DNA of 15,113 nt from Mucilaginibacter_A sp964244955 (GCA_964244955.1 CAXTKQ010000098.1:1-15113); one strand, 5' to 3'; counted from the stretch's first letter, positions 1 through 6,696 are shown. Notes: generated from the letters alone by a model not told the origin. A program made the numbers and translations.

Positions 1-1
1 G

Positions 2-64
2 GACAGCGTGCTTTCTGTTGCCGATAACACCACTGTTTTGCCGGGCAGCGGCGTTATCCGGTAA
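2..64 (+). CDS. Possible 3' end of a gene entering from the left edge
   Basis: A frame open from base 2 to a TAA at 62-64 would encode the 20-residue tail DSVLSVADNTTVLPGSGVIR. It ends 7 nt before the convergent stop of the MocA-like gene, as expected for a tight tail-to-tail gene pair, and its third codon positions are fairly G/C-rich. I do not recognise the family. Twenty codons without a stop is weak evidence, so this may be only intergenic sequence. Confidence 0.3.
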   Translation, partial: DSVLSVADNTTVLPGSGVIR

Positions 65-71
65 AATTAGG

Positions 72-719
72 TCAGGGTTGCGGCTTGATGATTAAAGCAA
101 GCAAACGCCGGTAGTCTTCTTCCGTGTCCACATCAATTGCCGCACCTTCAAAAGGGACAACAGCAACATTGCTTTGATGCGCCTTGAACAGCCATTGTGC
201 GCCTTTTTCCGGTGGCAGGTTTTGCAGGACAGGAAACAAGGCACGGTCAAAAATAGCCGGAACGCCCTGGGTTTCCGCATAATCGGTTGCCACAACCATG
301 CTTCTTTTATCGGTATAAAATTGGGCAAGCAGGCGTTGCAAATGCTGTGTGTTGATCAAAGGCTGATCGCAAAGCAAAATTAAAACAGCATCAACTTTTA
401 AAAAACCGGGGTGATGGCCGAGTGCATGGATGCCGGCACGAATGGAAGAACCCATTCCTTGCTGCCAATCCGGGTTATGGATGAGTTGAACTTGCTTGCC
501 GCTTTCTACTTCGCCCATCAATTCTTCATGCAAAAACCCGCTTACCACAATCACCGCTTTTGGCGAAACGGACAATGCTGTTTTTACCACATGTTTTATT
601 AAGGTTTCGTTCTGATAATGAAGCAGTTGCTTTGGTTTTCCTAAACGGGAAGATGAACCGGCAGCGAGGACAATAACTCCAATTTCGGGATCAGATTTTG
701 GGGTTTCTAAAGTGTTCAA
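72..719 (-). CDS. mocA: MocA/MobA-like molybdenum cofactor nucleotidyltransferase
   Basis: A 215-residue GT-A-fold nucleotidyltransferase of the MobA-like NTP transferase family. The nucleotide-binding signature LAAGSSSRLGKPKQLL lies at residues 18-33, and the LLCDQP segment in the first half matches the metal-binding aspartate region. Family members transfer CMP (MocA) or GMP (MobA) from the NTP to Mo-molybdopterin in the cytosol. Its start overlaps the stop of the XdhC gene by 4 nt, so it is the last gene of the molybdenum hydroxylase operon. Paired with a PaoABC-type enzyme, CMP transfer to give molybdopterin cytosine dinucleotide is the more likely reaction, but this is inferred from context. 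Length is normal for the family. The symbol is given by analogy. An exact copy of the window-wide 12-mer repeat lies inside the gene (298-309), probably by chance. Confidence 0.85.
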   Translation of the reverse strand: MNTLETPKSDPEIGVIVLAAGSSSRLGKPKQLLHYQNETLIKHVVKTALSVSPKAVIVVSGFLHEELMGEVESGKQVQLIHNPDWQQGMGSSIRAGIHALGHHPGFLKVDAVLILLCDQPLINTQHLQRLLAQFYTDKRSMVVATDYAETQGVPAIFDRALFPVLQNLPPEKGAQWLFKAHQSNVAVVPFEGAAIDVDTEEDYRRLLALIIKPQP

Positions 720-1867
720 AGTGTAGAAGCGGCAATAGATTTACGGTTATGGATCGGGCCATTCAAATCACGCAGGAAACCCGCTTTGCTTTGATGTTTT
801 ACGGCCAACAGTTCGGCCATGATGGCAACCGCAATTTCTTCAGCAGTTTCTGCACCAATGTTTAAACCAACCGGGCCATGCAAACGTTCGCTTTCTGCTT
901 CGCTTAAATTAACCCCTGCTTTTTGGAGATCATCCAGCAAGCGGTCTGTTTTTTTACGCGGACCTAAAATGCCGATATAAGTTACAGGCGGGAAAGAAAC
1001 CAGTTGTTGCAGCACTGCAAAATCATAATGGTAATTGTGGCTCATCAAAACCGCGTAACCCGGAAAAAATTTATGCTTTTGTAAATCAGTTAACTTAACA
1101 ACTTCCACCGTTTCTGCTTCCGGAAAACGTTGCACGGTTGCCTGCGGTGTTCGCCCATCAATAATATGGATGCGCCAACCCAGGCCTGTTGCCAATTTAA
1201 CCAAAGGCTGCGCATCGTTTCCGGCTCCAAATACGGTTAATTGCGGCGCAGGCAAAATTACTTCGAGAAACAAGCGGAGGTTTTCTTTGCCTGCCAAATA
1301 ATCTTTTGTTAAAGACTGGCCGGATTGAAAAACTTCCAGCGCATCTTTTAAAATGAACTGGTCTGTTGTTTCGTTTCCGGTTAAATTTAATTTTTGTTGA
1401 TTGAAATCAGTAAGCAAAACACGTTTACCGCACAAATTACTGATGCTGTTTTTAGCACCTAAAATGGTAATTAAAACAACTTGCTGGTCCTGGCGGGAAG
1501 TTTTCCGCAACAACTCAATTGGGTTATTTGGGTCAGCATAATCAATAGATTCCAGTAGAATGTGGATTGTCCCTTCGCAGCCCAACTGTGCGCCGTGCTG
1601 CAAATCTTCTTCAATATCAGTGCTGTCGTAGATGATCGTTTCGCTTTTTCCGGTCAGCATCACGCGTCGCGCCCTTCGCAAAGCATTGCCTTCCAAACAG
1701 CCGCCACTAATGCTTCCGGTTAAATGGCCATCATCGGTTACCAACATCCGTGCGCCCGGCCTTCGGTAAGACGAGCCTTCCACTTCGGTAACGGTAGCCA
1801 AGGCACAAGGGTTTTCGGTTTCGTGTTGACGATCGTAAGCGGTTAACAAACGTTGCAGTTCGGACAT
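716..1867 (-). CDS. xdhC: XdhC family molybdenum hydroxylase maturation protein
   Basis: A 383-residue XdhC/CoxI family protein, related to E. coli PaoD. The N-terminal XdhC_CoxI domain shows the run EGSSYRRPGARML (residues 30-42) followed by SISGGCLEG with Cys57. The C-terminal Rossmann-like domain shows FGAGND (213-218), GILGPRKK (299-306) and the closing segment GPVGLNIGAETAEEIAVAI (331-349). Proteins of this family bind the nucleotide form of the molybdenum cofactor and help sulfurate and insert it into a dedicated hydroxylase; they are not part of the mature enzyme. The gene follows the molybdopterin subunit after a 76-nt gap holding a perfect inverted repeat, and overlaps the MocA-like gene by 4 nt. 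The large gap compared with the 4-nt overlaps elsewhere suggests separate control of chaperone level. Confidence 0.93.
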   Translation of the reverse strand: MSELQRLLTAYDRQHETENPCALATVTEVEGSSYRRPGARMLVTDDGHLTGSISGGCLEGNALRRARRVMLTGKSETIIYDSTDIEEDLQHGAQLGCEGTIHILLESIDYADPNNPIELLRKTSRQDQQVVLITILGAKNSISNLCGKRVLLTDFNQQKLNLTGNETTDQFILKDALEVFQSGQSLTKDYLAGKENLRLFLEVILPAPQLTVFGAGNDAQPLVKLATGLGWRIHIIDGRTPQATVQRFPEAETVEVVKLTDLQKHKFFPGYAVLMSHNYHYDFAVLQQLVSFPPVTYIGILGPRKKTDRLLDDLQKAGVNLSEAESERLHGPVGLNIGAETAEEIAVAIMAELLAVKHQSKAGFLRDLNGPIHNRKSIAASTL

Positions 1868-1889
1868 GGTTTTTTTAGAAATTTAAGGT

Positions 1890-1943
1890 GGTAAAAGAAG
1901 CATTTCCGGCAGGAAAACCAAATGCAGAAATGCTTCTTTTACC
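1890..1943. repeat. Perfect 17-bp inverted repeat built from two copies of the dispersed 12-mer
   Basis: Left arm GGTAAAAGAAGCATTTC (1890-1906) and right arm GAAATGCTTCTTTTACC (1927-1943) are exact reverse complements separated by 20 nt. The right arm abuts the stop codon of the molybdopterin subunit and the left arm lies 22 nt upstream of the xdhC start. In the operon transcript it would form a strong hairpin. On the minus strand there is no T-run directly after the stem, so it is not a standard intrinsic terminator. A processing or stability hairpin, or a tiny MITE-like insertion, are possible readings. Confidence 0.9.
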
Positions 1944-4265
1944 TTATAAAAGTTTGTCTGGTGTTACCGGCAGTTCGCGTACCCGCTTTCCTGTGGCATG
2001 ATAAATGGCATTGTTGATGGCAGCCGTAATTCCGGTGATCCCAATTTCACCGATTCCCCTTGCACCAATTGGTGAAATCAACAGATCCGGTTTGTTGATA
2101 AATTCAACCTGAAACTCCGGCATATCTGCATGGACCGGAACTAAATAGTTGGCCAAATCTTTGGTTACCGGCCGCCCGCGGTTTGGATCGTAAATGGTTT
2201 CTTCCATCAAAGCCATACCAATCCCAAAAATCATCCCGCCCATAATCTGATTGATGGCCGTTTTCATATTCATGATGGTTCCAACGTCCATCACTGCTAC
2301 CGCTTTGTCAACGTGAACCATACCCAAATCAGGGTCAACTAAAACTTTAACAAAATGTGCCCCGAAAGAATGGAAAGAAAACGGTTTGCGGTCTATTTTT
2401 TCGTCAACCTGAACAAACGGGTTTCCTTTGCTTTCTTCTTCAATCTCCGCTTCCGGGCTTCCTCCCGCTGCCGGGTTTGATTCTGTTTGTTGCCGGGTAG
2501 AAACTTTAGTGGCAGCTTGTGCCTGCAAATCCTGCAAGTTTTGGCGTTTTAAAATATCAGTATAGGCATCTCCGGTTTCCGTTTTTGTTCTAATAACGAT
2601 ACGTCCGTTTTCCGCAACCAAATCATCTTCTTTTTGCCCGTGCAAAGGCGATTTTGCATCGGCAATTGCCATCTTTTTCAGCTTGTTTACCAAACCGAGG
2701 GAAGCGGCGCGGGTGGCAGGCCCAACACTTGCGGTAACTTGAGAGCCACCGGAGTTTGCGCCTTTCGGAAACTCGCTGTCGCCTATTTTAACCTTTACTT
2801 TTTCCAACGGCAAACTCAGCGCATCGGCAGCGGTTTGGGCCATAATAGTATATGTTCCGGTTCCAATGTCTTGCGTAGCGCACATTATTTCTACATGTCC
2901 GTCTGCAAATATCACCGCTTTGGCAGAAGACGCACTTCGGTTTGCCGGATAAGTTGCGGTTGCCATGCCATATCCAACCAAATATTTGCCTTCTTTCATT
3001 GATCTGGGTTCTGCATTGCGTTTGTTCCAGCCAATCAAATCAGCACCTTTTTGGTAACATTCTTTTAAGTATTTGGATGAAAAATCTTTCTTTTTATCCT
3101 CGTCTTTTTCTGCATAATTTACGAGCCGCAATTGTACCGGGTCAATTTTTAATTTGTAGGAAAGTTCATCCATGGCAACTTCCAGCGCGTAAGTTCCCGG
3201 CGCTTCGCCAGGCGCGCGCATTGGGCAAGGGGTTACTTTGTTTAACCGTACCAATTTGTGGCTTACGTCTACGTTCGGGCTGCTGTATAACATTGGAGTT
3301 GCCACGCCCGCCGTTTCTACAAATTCATCTACAAAAGAGGATTCAACGGTACTATCGTGTTTTATGGCAGAAAACTTGCCTGCCTGGTCTGTCCCTAAAC
3401 TTACTTTTTGAATGGTTTGCGACCGCCGGCCTGCCGTTGTAAAGTTTTGCTGGCGTTTTAAAACAAATTTTACCGGCCGGCCAACTTGTTTTGCTGCCAT
3501 TGCCGCCAAAACAGTGTTCGGCCAGGAGAAACCTTTCGAACCAAATCCGCCGCCAATGTAATAGGCCATCACCCTGATTTTTTCTTTGGGAACGCCCAGC
3601 ATCGAAGCCATTAAAGTTTTTGTGCCGGCTACAGATTGCGTTGCATCATAAATGGTAACCGTTTCGCCTTGCCATACGGCAACCGTTGCGTGAGGTTCCA
3701 TGGCGTTGTGGTGGTAAACCGGCGTGGTGTAGGTTTCTTCCATTTTTACCGCTGCCGATTGTAACGCATGGTCTGCATTTCCCCGGCTAACCTGCGTTTC
3801 TGACCCGGTTGATGCTTTTTCTGGCTTATAAGCTTTCTCTTTGTTTTTTTCCAGGTCAAAAATTGGTGTCTCAGATTGATAATCTACTTTAACCAAAGAT
3901 GCCGCATGTTCTGCCTGTTCATAGGTTTCGGCCATTACCAAAGCAACAATTTGCCCATCGTAAAAAACGCGGTCGTTTTGCAGCGGCAAAAGGTCTTTCT
4001 CTGCAAACTTGCCGCCGCCCGGGTCAGAACTTTGAGGCGAATGCAATTGCATCGAGTTTTTATAAGTCATCACGCCAACTACTCCCGGCGATTTTTCGGC
4101 AACGCTGGTATTGATATTTTTTATCCTGCCTTTCGTAATGTTGCTGGTTACCGCAACGGCATGGACCATATTTTTTAGATTGAATTCGGCTGCATAAGTA
4201 GCGCCACCGGTTACTTTCAGTTTTCCGTCAACACGGTCAACTGGTTTTCCTACTGTCTCGTTCAT
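1944..4265 (-). CDS. paoC: Molybdopterin-binding catalytic subunit of a PaoABC/xanthine-dehydrogenase-family enzyme
   Basis: A 773-residue molybdenum hydroxylase large subunit with an aldehyde oxidase/xanthine dehydrogenase a/b hammerhead domain at the N terminus and a Moco-binding domain after it. Visible cofactor and active-site motifs are GGGFGSKG in the first half, RAPGEAPG (Arg expected near the substrate), QDIGTGTYT, and GARGIGEIGITG near the C terminus, where Glu740 is the expected catalytic base. It should oxidise aldehydes or N-heterocycles with water as oxygen donor; the substrate cannot be read from the sequence. It overlaps the FAD subunit by 4 nt. It is longer than E. coli PaoC, partly through an acidic Pro/Gly/Glu-rich linker at about residues 592-614. 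It has no signal peptide of its own; export would be by riding on the Tat-tagged Fe-S subunit. The symbol is used by family analogy. Confidence 0.93.
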   Translation of the reverse strand: MNETVGKPVDRVDGKLKVTGGATYAAEFNLKNMVHAVAVTSNITKGRIKNINTSVAEKSPGVVGVMTYKNSMQLHSPQSSDPGGGKFAEKDLLPLQNDRVFYDGQIVALVMAETYEQAEHAASLVKVDYQSETPIFDLEKNKEKAYKPEKASTGSETQVSRGNADHALQSAAVKMEETYTTPVYHHNAMEPHATVAVWQGETVTIYDATQSVAGTKTLMASMLGVPKEKIRVMAYYIGGGFGSKGFSWPNTVLAAMAAKQVGRPVKFVLKRQQNFTTAGRRSQTIQKVSLGTDQAGKFSAIKHDSTVESSFVDEFVETAGVATPMLYSSPNVDVSHKLVRLNKVTPCPMRAPGEAPGTYALEVAMDELSYKLKIDPVQLRLVNYAEKDEDKKKDFSSKYLKECYQKGADLIGWNKRNAEPRSMKEGKYLVGYGMATATYPANRSASSAKAVIFADGHVEIMCATQDIGTGTYTIMAQTAADALSLPLEKVKVKIGDSEFPKGANSGGSQVTASVGPATRAASLGLVNKLKKMAIADAKSPLHGQKEDDLVAENGRIVIRTKTETGDAYTDILKRQNLQDLQAQAATKVSTRQQTESNPAAGGSPEAEIEEESKGNPFVQVDEKIDRKPFSFHSFGAHFVKVLVDPDLGMVHVDKAVAVMDVGTIMNMKTAINQIMGGMIFGIGMALMEETIYDPNRGRPVTKDLANYLVPVHADMPEFQVEFINKPDLLISPIGARGIGEIGITGITAAINNAIYHATGKRVRELPVTPDKLL

Positions 4266-5254
4266 ACCATTCCTCCCACTGTTTCCAAAGCACGTACAAT
4301 GGTGCGTTTTGCCAGCTCAATTTTAAAAGCGTTATATTTATGTGGTTTTGCATCGGCCATAGCGGCATCGGCTGCTGCCTTAAATGTTTGGGCGTTTGCA
4401 GATGCGCCGTTCAGTACTTTTTCTGCCGCCAATGACCGCCACGGTTTGGTAGCCACGCCGCCCAAAGCAATGCGCGAATTGTTGATTTTTCCGTTAGCAA
4501 CATCCAAAGCAACGGCAGCAGAAGTGAGTGCAAATTCGTAAGAAGCCCGATCACGAACTTTTAAATAATGCGATTTGGCAGCAAAAGGCAAATTTGGCAA
4601 AGTAACCGAGGTAATCAATTCTCCCGGCCTTAAAATGGTTTCGTATTGCGGCGTTTTACCGGGGATGATATAAAAATCATTAAAAGGAATACTGCGAACG
4701 CCTTTTGCAGTTTGCACCTGAATAGTTGCACCCAAAGCAGCCATCGGTACGCACATATCAGAAGGATGTGTGGCGATGCAGTTTTCCGTTGTGCCTAAAA
4801 CAGCATGGTTTCGGTTATAGCCCGGAATGGCAGAGCAACCTGTTCCCGGTTCGCGTTTATTGCAGGGAAAAGCGGTATCGTAAAAGTAATAGCAGCGCGG
4901 CCTTTGCAGCAGGTTTCCGCCAACAGATGCCATGTTGCGCAATTGCGCCGNNNNNNNNNNGGCACCGGAAAGTATTGCTTCCGACAACATCGGAAATTGT
5001 TTGGTAATGGCAGGATGATAAGCAACCGTAGTGTTTTTTACCAGTGCGCCTATTTTGATGCTGCCGTCAGCTTGTGTTTCAATTTGGTTGAGGTTTAAGC
5101 CGGTAATATCCACCAGTTGTTTTGGCGTTTCGATATACAGCTTCATCAAATCAATGATGTTGGTGCCGCCGGCAATAAATTTGGTGTCTTTAGAGGAAGC
5201 AGCGGCAATGGCGGTTGCGTTGTTTTGCACCCGAACTAATTTAAATGGTTCCAT
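4262..5254 (-). CDS. paoB: FAD-binding (and probable 4Fe-4S) subunit of the molybdenum hydroxylase, interrupted by an assembly gap
   Basis: About 330 residues including four undetermined ones. This is the CO-dehydrogenase-type FAD-binding subunit: the FAD segment KFIAGGTNIIDLMK sits near residues 25-38 and LRNMASVGGNLLQR follows the gap. A Cys-rich stretch (RCYYFYDTAFPCNKREPGTGC, then ENCIATHPSDMC) matches the insertion that carries a 4Fe-4S cluster in E. coli PaoB. It passes electrons from the Fe-S subunit to FAD and an external acceptor. It is the second gene of the operon, 23 nt after the Fe-S subunit and overlapping the next gene by 4 nt. The 10-N gap at 4951-4960 falls in the conserved FAD-binding loop and keeps the frame, so the gene is probably intact in the organism. 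Confidence 0.93.
   Translation of the reverse strand: MEPFKLVRVQNNATAIAAASSKDTKFIAGGTNIIDLMKLYIETPKQLVDITGLNLNQIETQADGSIKIGALVKNTTVAYHPAITKQFPMLSEAILSGAXXXXAQLRNMASVGGNLLQRPRCYYFYDTAFPCNKREPGTGCSAIPGYNRNHAVLGTTENCIATHPSDMCVPMAALGATIQVQTAKGVRSIPFNDFYIIPGKTPQYETILRPGELITSVTLPNLPFAAKSHYLKVRDRASYEFALTSAAVALDVANGKINNSRIALGGVATKPWRSLAAEKVLNGASANAQTFKAAADAAMADAKPHKYNAFKIELAKRTIVRALETVGGMV
4951..4960. other. Assembly gap (10 N)
   Basis: Ten undetermined bases lie inside the FAD subunit gene, flanked by G/C-rich sequence. The reading frame is preserved across the Ns. The family usually reads GAS-AQLRNMA here; the flanks already supply SGA and (N)CG-GCG-CAA, so the true missing sequence may be a single base. 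Confidence 0.98.
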
Positions 5255-5277
5255 AATGTTTTCTTAGTCGGATTGGT

Positions 5278-5979
5278 TTAGGCAGTTTGTTGTTGTACTT
5301 CTTTTATGGCACTTAAAATGTTCTGGTAAGCGCCACAACGGCAAATGTTCCCGCTCATAGATTCCCGGATTTCGGCATCGGTTTTGGCATGGCCTTCTTT
5401 TACCAAACCTACGGCCGAACAAATTTGTCCCGGCGTGCAGTAACCGCGCTGGTAAGCATCGTGTTTGATAAAAGCTTCCTGCATCGGGTGCAGTTTTTCG
5501 CCGTTGGCCAAACCTTCTACGGTTGTAATTTGTGCATCATGGCACATCCCGGCCAATACCAAACAAGAGTTGACCCGGTTGCCGTTCATTAAAACCGTGC
5601 AAGAACCGCACTGGCCATGGTCGCAACCTTTTTTTGTTCCGGTCAGCATCAGGTTTTCGCGTAAAGCATCTAATAAAGTTGTCCTCGTGTCTAAATTCAA
5701 GGTTTGGCTTTTTCCGTTGATCATTAGCGTTACGCCGTTCACTTCCACCGGTGCAATGGCCGCCCTTTCTGCTTCCTGCCCTGCTGCCGAAGTAATCAGC
5801 GGCGCCAGCGATAACCCTGCCCCGGCCACGGCTATTTTTGATAAAAAGCTGCGCCTGCTTGCGCCGCTTCCCGTTAAACCCGAGCTTTCGTTTTCGGGTT
5901 TGTTTGCTTCTTCTTTTTCCACCGCTTGTTTCTTTTTCAGCAATAACTTTTCCCAAGCAGATAATGTTTTTGGCTGCAC
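5278..5979 (-). CDS. paoA: Tat-exported 2Fe-2S subunit of the molybdenum hydroxylase, with a missing cluster ligand
   Basis: A 233-residue protein starting at GTG (the only start between an upstream in-frame stop at 6001-6003 and the conserved part). After a charged N-terminal tail, a twin-arginine signal SRRSFLSKIAVAGAGLSLAP lies at residues 41-60, so the folded complex should be exported to the periplasm. A plant-ferredoxin-like domain carries the distal 2Fe-2S ligands C119, C124, C127 and C139. The C-terminal [2Fe-2S]-binding domain should have C-x2-C-x31-C-x-C; here C181, C213 and C215 are present but the first position is Arg178 (QRGYCTPG in place of the usual QCGYCTPG). The codon is CGC, one transition from TGC. 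It is the first gene of the operon; the likely promoter is at 6179-6208. The symbol is used by family analogy. Confidence 0.93.
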   Translation of the reverse strand: MQPKTLSAWEKLLLKKKQAVEKEEANKPENESSGLTGSGASRRSFLSKIAVAGAGLSLAPLITSAAGQEAERAAIAPVEVNGVTLMINGKSQTLNLDTRTTLLDALRENLMLTGTKKGCDHGQCGSCTVLMNGNRVNSCLVLAGMCHDAQITTVEGLANGEKLHPMQEAFIKHDAYQRGYCTPGQICSAVGLVKEGHAKTDAEIRESMSGNICRCGAYQNILSAIKEVQQQTA

Positions 5980-6014
5980 ACGATTCTTTTTGTAACAATC
6001 CTATTTTCTGGCAA

Positions 6015-6026
6015 ATGCTTCTTTTA
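6015..6026 (-). repeat. Copy of dispersed 12-mer TAAAAGAAGCAT
   Basis: An exact copy on the minus strand, 36 nt upstream of the Fe-S subunit start, within its presumed 5' leader. It abuts a 7-bp hairpin (ATGCCTA / TAGGCAT, 6026-6044 with a T5 loop). Confidence 0.85.
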
Positions 6027-6051
6027 TGCCTATTTTTTAGGCATTTAAAAA

Positions 6052-6099
6052 TTTAGGCTGATGGAAATTCATACGGGCCATCAGTATTTTTTGCCTAAA
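6052..6099. other. Imperfect hairpin in the operon leader
   Basis: TTTAGGC (6052-6058) pairs with GCCTAAA (6093-6099), and TGATGG (6059-6064) pairs with CCATCA (6078-6083), leaving a 9-nt one-sided bulge. In the minus-strand leader it lies between the intrinsic terminator and the first gene. It may be RNA structure in the leader; no function is assigned. Confidence 0.45.
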
Positions 6100-6110
6100 A
6101 ACCGGCAAAT

Positions 6111-6148
6111 AAAAAAAGGACCTCAAACGGGGAGAATGAGGTCCTTTT
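6111..6148 (-). terminator. Intrinsic terminator inside the leader of the molybdenum hydroxylase operon
   Basis: An 11-bp perfect stem (AAAAGGACCTC 6114-6124 / GAGGTCCTTTT 6138-6148) with a 13-nt loop. Read on the minus strand it is followed by a run of seven T (6117-6111), the form of a strong Rho-independent terminator. In the plus direction the T-run is short (TTTTAA). It sits about 25-60 nt downstream of the predicted start site of the operon promoter and 130 nt upstream of the first gene, so it would act as an attenuator or end a small RNA. Confidence 0.8.
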
Positions 6149-6173
6149 AACCAATTATAAACCTAAATATGAA
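6111..6173 (-). ncRNA. Candidate ~60-nt leader/small RNA ending at the terminator
   Basis: Starting at the site expected from the promoter at 6179-6208 and ending in the T-run at 6111-6117, the minus strand would give a short RNA of about 60 nt: a mostly A/U-rich 5' half followed by the terminator hairpin. No coding potential is apparent in it. It may be an attenuated operon leader or an independent sRNA. The start point is inferred, not observed. Confidence 0.45.
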
Positions 6174-6178
6174 GAGCA

Positions 6179-6208
6179 CAAATATAGTGTGAAAAATACA
6201 CTAAGCAA
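6179..6208 (-). promoter_or_regulatory. Bacteroidota-type promoter for the molybdenum hydroxylase operon
   Basis: On the minus strand, TTG (6208-6206), a 19-nt spacer and TATATTTG (6186-6179) match the Bacteroidota consensus TTG-N(17-23)-TAnnTTTG exactly. It points at the Fe-S subunit gene about 200 nt downstream, and no second match lies between it and that gene. Transcription would start near 6173. Confidence 0.7.
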
Positions 6209-6284
6209 GGCCGGTTTTAAGATTTAACAAAAATTTAACGTTGATGGGAATGGTGGTGGTTTTCGGTATTATCGAAATTACGCG

Positions 6285-6298
6285 GGTAAAAGAAGTAG
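6285..6298 (+). repeat. Degenerate copy of the dispersed repeat
   Basis: GGTAAAAGAAGTAG matches the 12-mer at 10 of 12 positions, with the extra GG seen in the best copies. It directly abuts the folded element at 6299-6380. Confidence 0.5.
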
Positions 6299-6380
6299 GG
6301 TAAGTTTAAACAGATTGAAAATCTGTAGCTCAAAGGTCGGGGTTGCAAACCCGCGACCAGTGGATACTAAAAACTTAACC
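6299..6380. repeat. REP-like palindromic element with two hairpins inside an outer stem
   Basis: Three nested pairings are visible: an outer stem TAAGTTT (6301-6307) / AAACTTA (6371-6377), extended by GG/CC with one bulged base; a hairpin ACAGATT-GAA-AATCTGT (6310-6326); and a G/C-rich hairpin GGTCGGGG... ...CCCGCGACC (6335-6358) with one bulged G. The G/C-rich stem stands out in an A/T-rich intergenic region. The form resembles REP sequences mobilised by REP-associated tyrosine transposases; no transposase gene is in the window. It lies just after the stop of the small membrane protein gene and could also end its transcript. Confidence 0.55.
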
Positions 6381-6395
6381 TATAACCTTTTAACT

Positions 6396-6602
6396 TTACT
6401 GATTTATAATGGACTTCAAAATAAATACTAACCCAACAATCATACTTAAAATTGCCGTTATCCAAAATTGGATAAACTGTGGCAATAATTGCCCCTTCCA
6501 GTTTGTCGCTTCAGAAGCGGGCTTTTTCCTTCTAACGTAATAATACATAAATAGTCCAACTATTAAAAAAGCTATTCCTGATAATAAAAGTTTAATATCC
6601 AT
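6396..6602 (-). CDS. Small two-TM hypothetical membrane protein
   Basis: A 68-residue protein with two predicted membrane segments (about residues 5-23 and 47-64) separated by a basic/polar loop (RRKKPASEATNWKGQ). By the positive-inside rule the loop would be cytoplasmic. I do not recognise a named family. Support for being real: the only ORF of its size in the region, a clean ATG start and a convincing membrane-protein composition on both sides of a charged loop. It stands alone, 136 nt downstream of the response regulator gene on the same strand, so co-transcription is possible. No promoter or Shine-Dalgarno sequence was found. Confidence 0.7.
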   Translation of the reverse strand: MDIKLLLSGIAFLIVGLFMYYYVRRKKPASEATNWKGQLLPQFIQFWITAILSMIVGLVFILKSIINQ

Positions 6603-6696
6603 ATTACAATTTCTTGTATTTGCCTGTTACTATTAAGAACATTCAATCCCGATCTTTAAGTTTCATATTTAAAATCTTCCAACTCTACAATTAAAC

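Noticed and set aside
298..309. Exact copy of the 12-mer inside the MocA-like gene
   Set aside because: It encodes ordinary residues (DKRSM region) of a conserved-type protein, so it is not counted as evidence for an intergenic element.
1890..1943. Intrinsic terminator between paoC and xdhC
   Set aside because: The stem is strong, but no T-run follows directly in the minus direction, and ending there would cut off xdhC and mocA.
2634..3442. Plus-strand ORFs of 122 and 166 codons inside the molybdopterin subunit gene
   Set aside because: They lie wholly within a strongly supported gene on the other strand and have no recognisable protein character.
5537..5998. Minus-strand 153-codon ORF overlapping the Fe-S subunit in another frame
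   Set aside because: It is Lys/Arg-rich shadow sequence; the overlapping frame carries the Tat signal and 2Fe-2S motifs.
6169..6192. Plus-strand micro-ORF ATGAAGAGC... of 7 codons with a leader-like context
   Set aside because: It overlaps the minus-strand -7 box and start region of a consensus promoter, which explains the sequence better; seven codons carry no evidence of coding.
6310..6358. tRNA-like fold
   Set aside because: There is no acceptor/anticodon/T-loop arrangement or GTTCRA T-loop; two simple hairpins in an outer stem fit a REP-like element instead.
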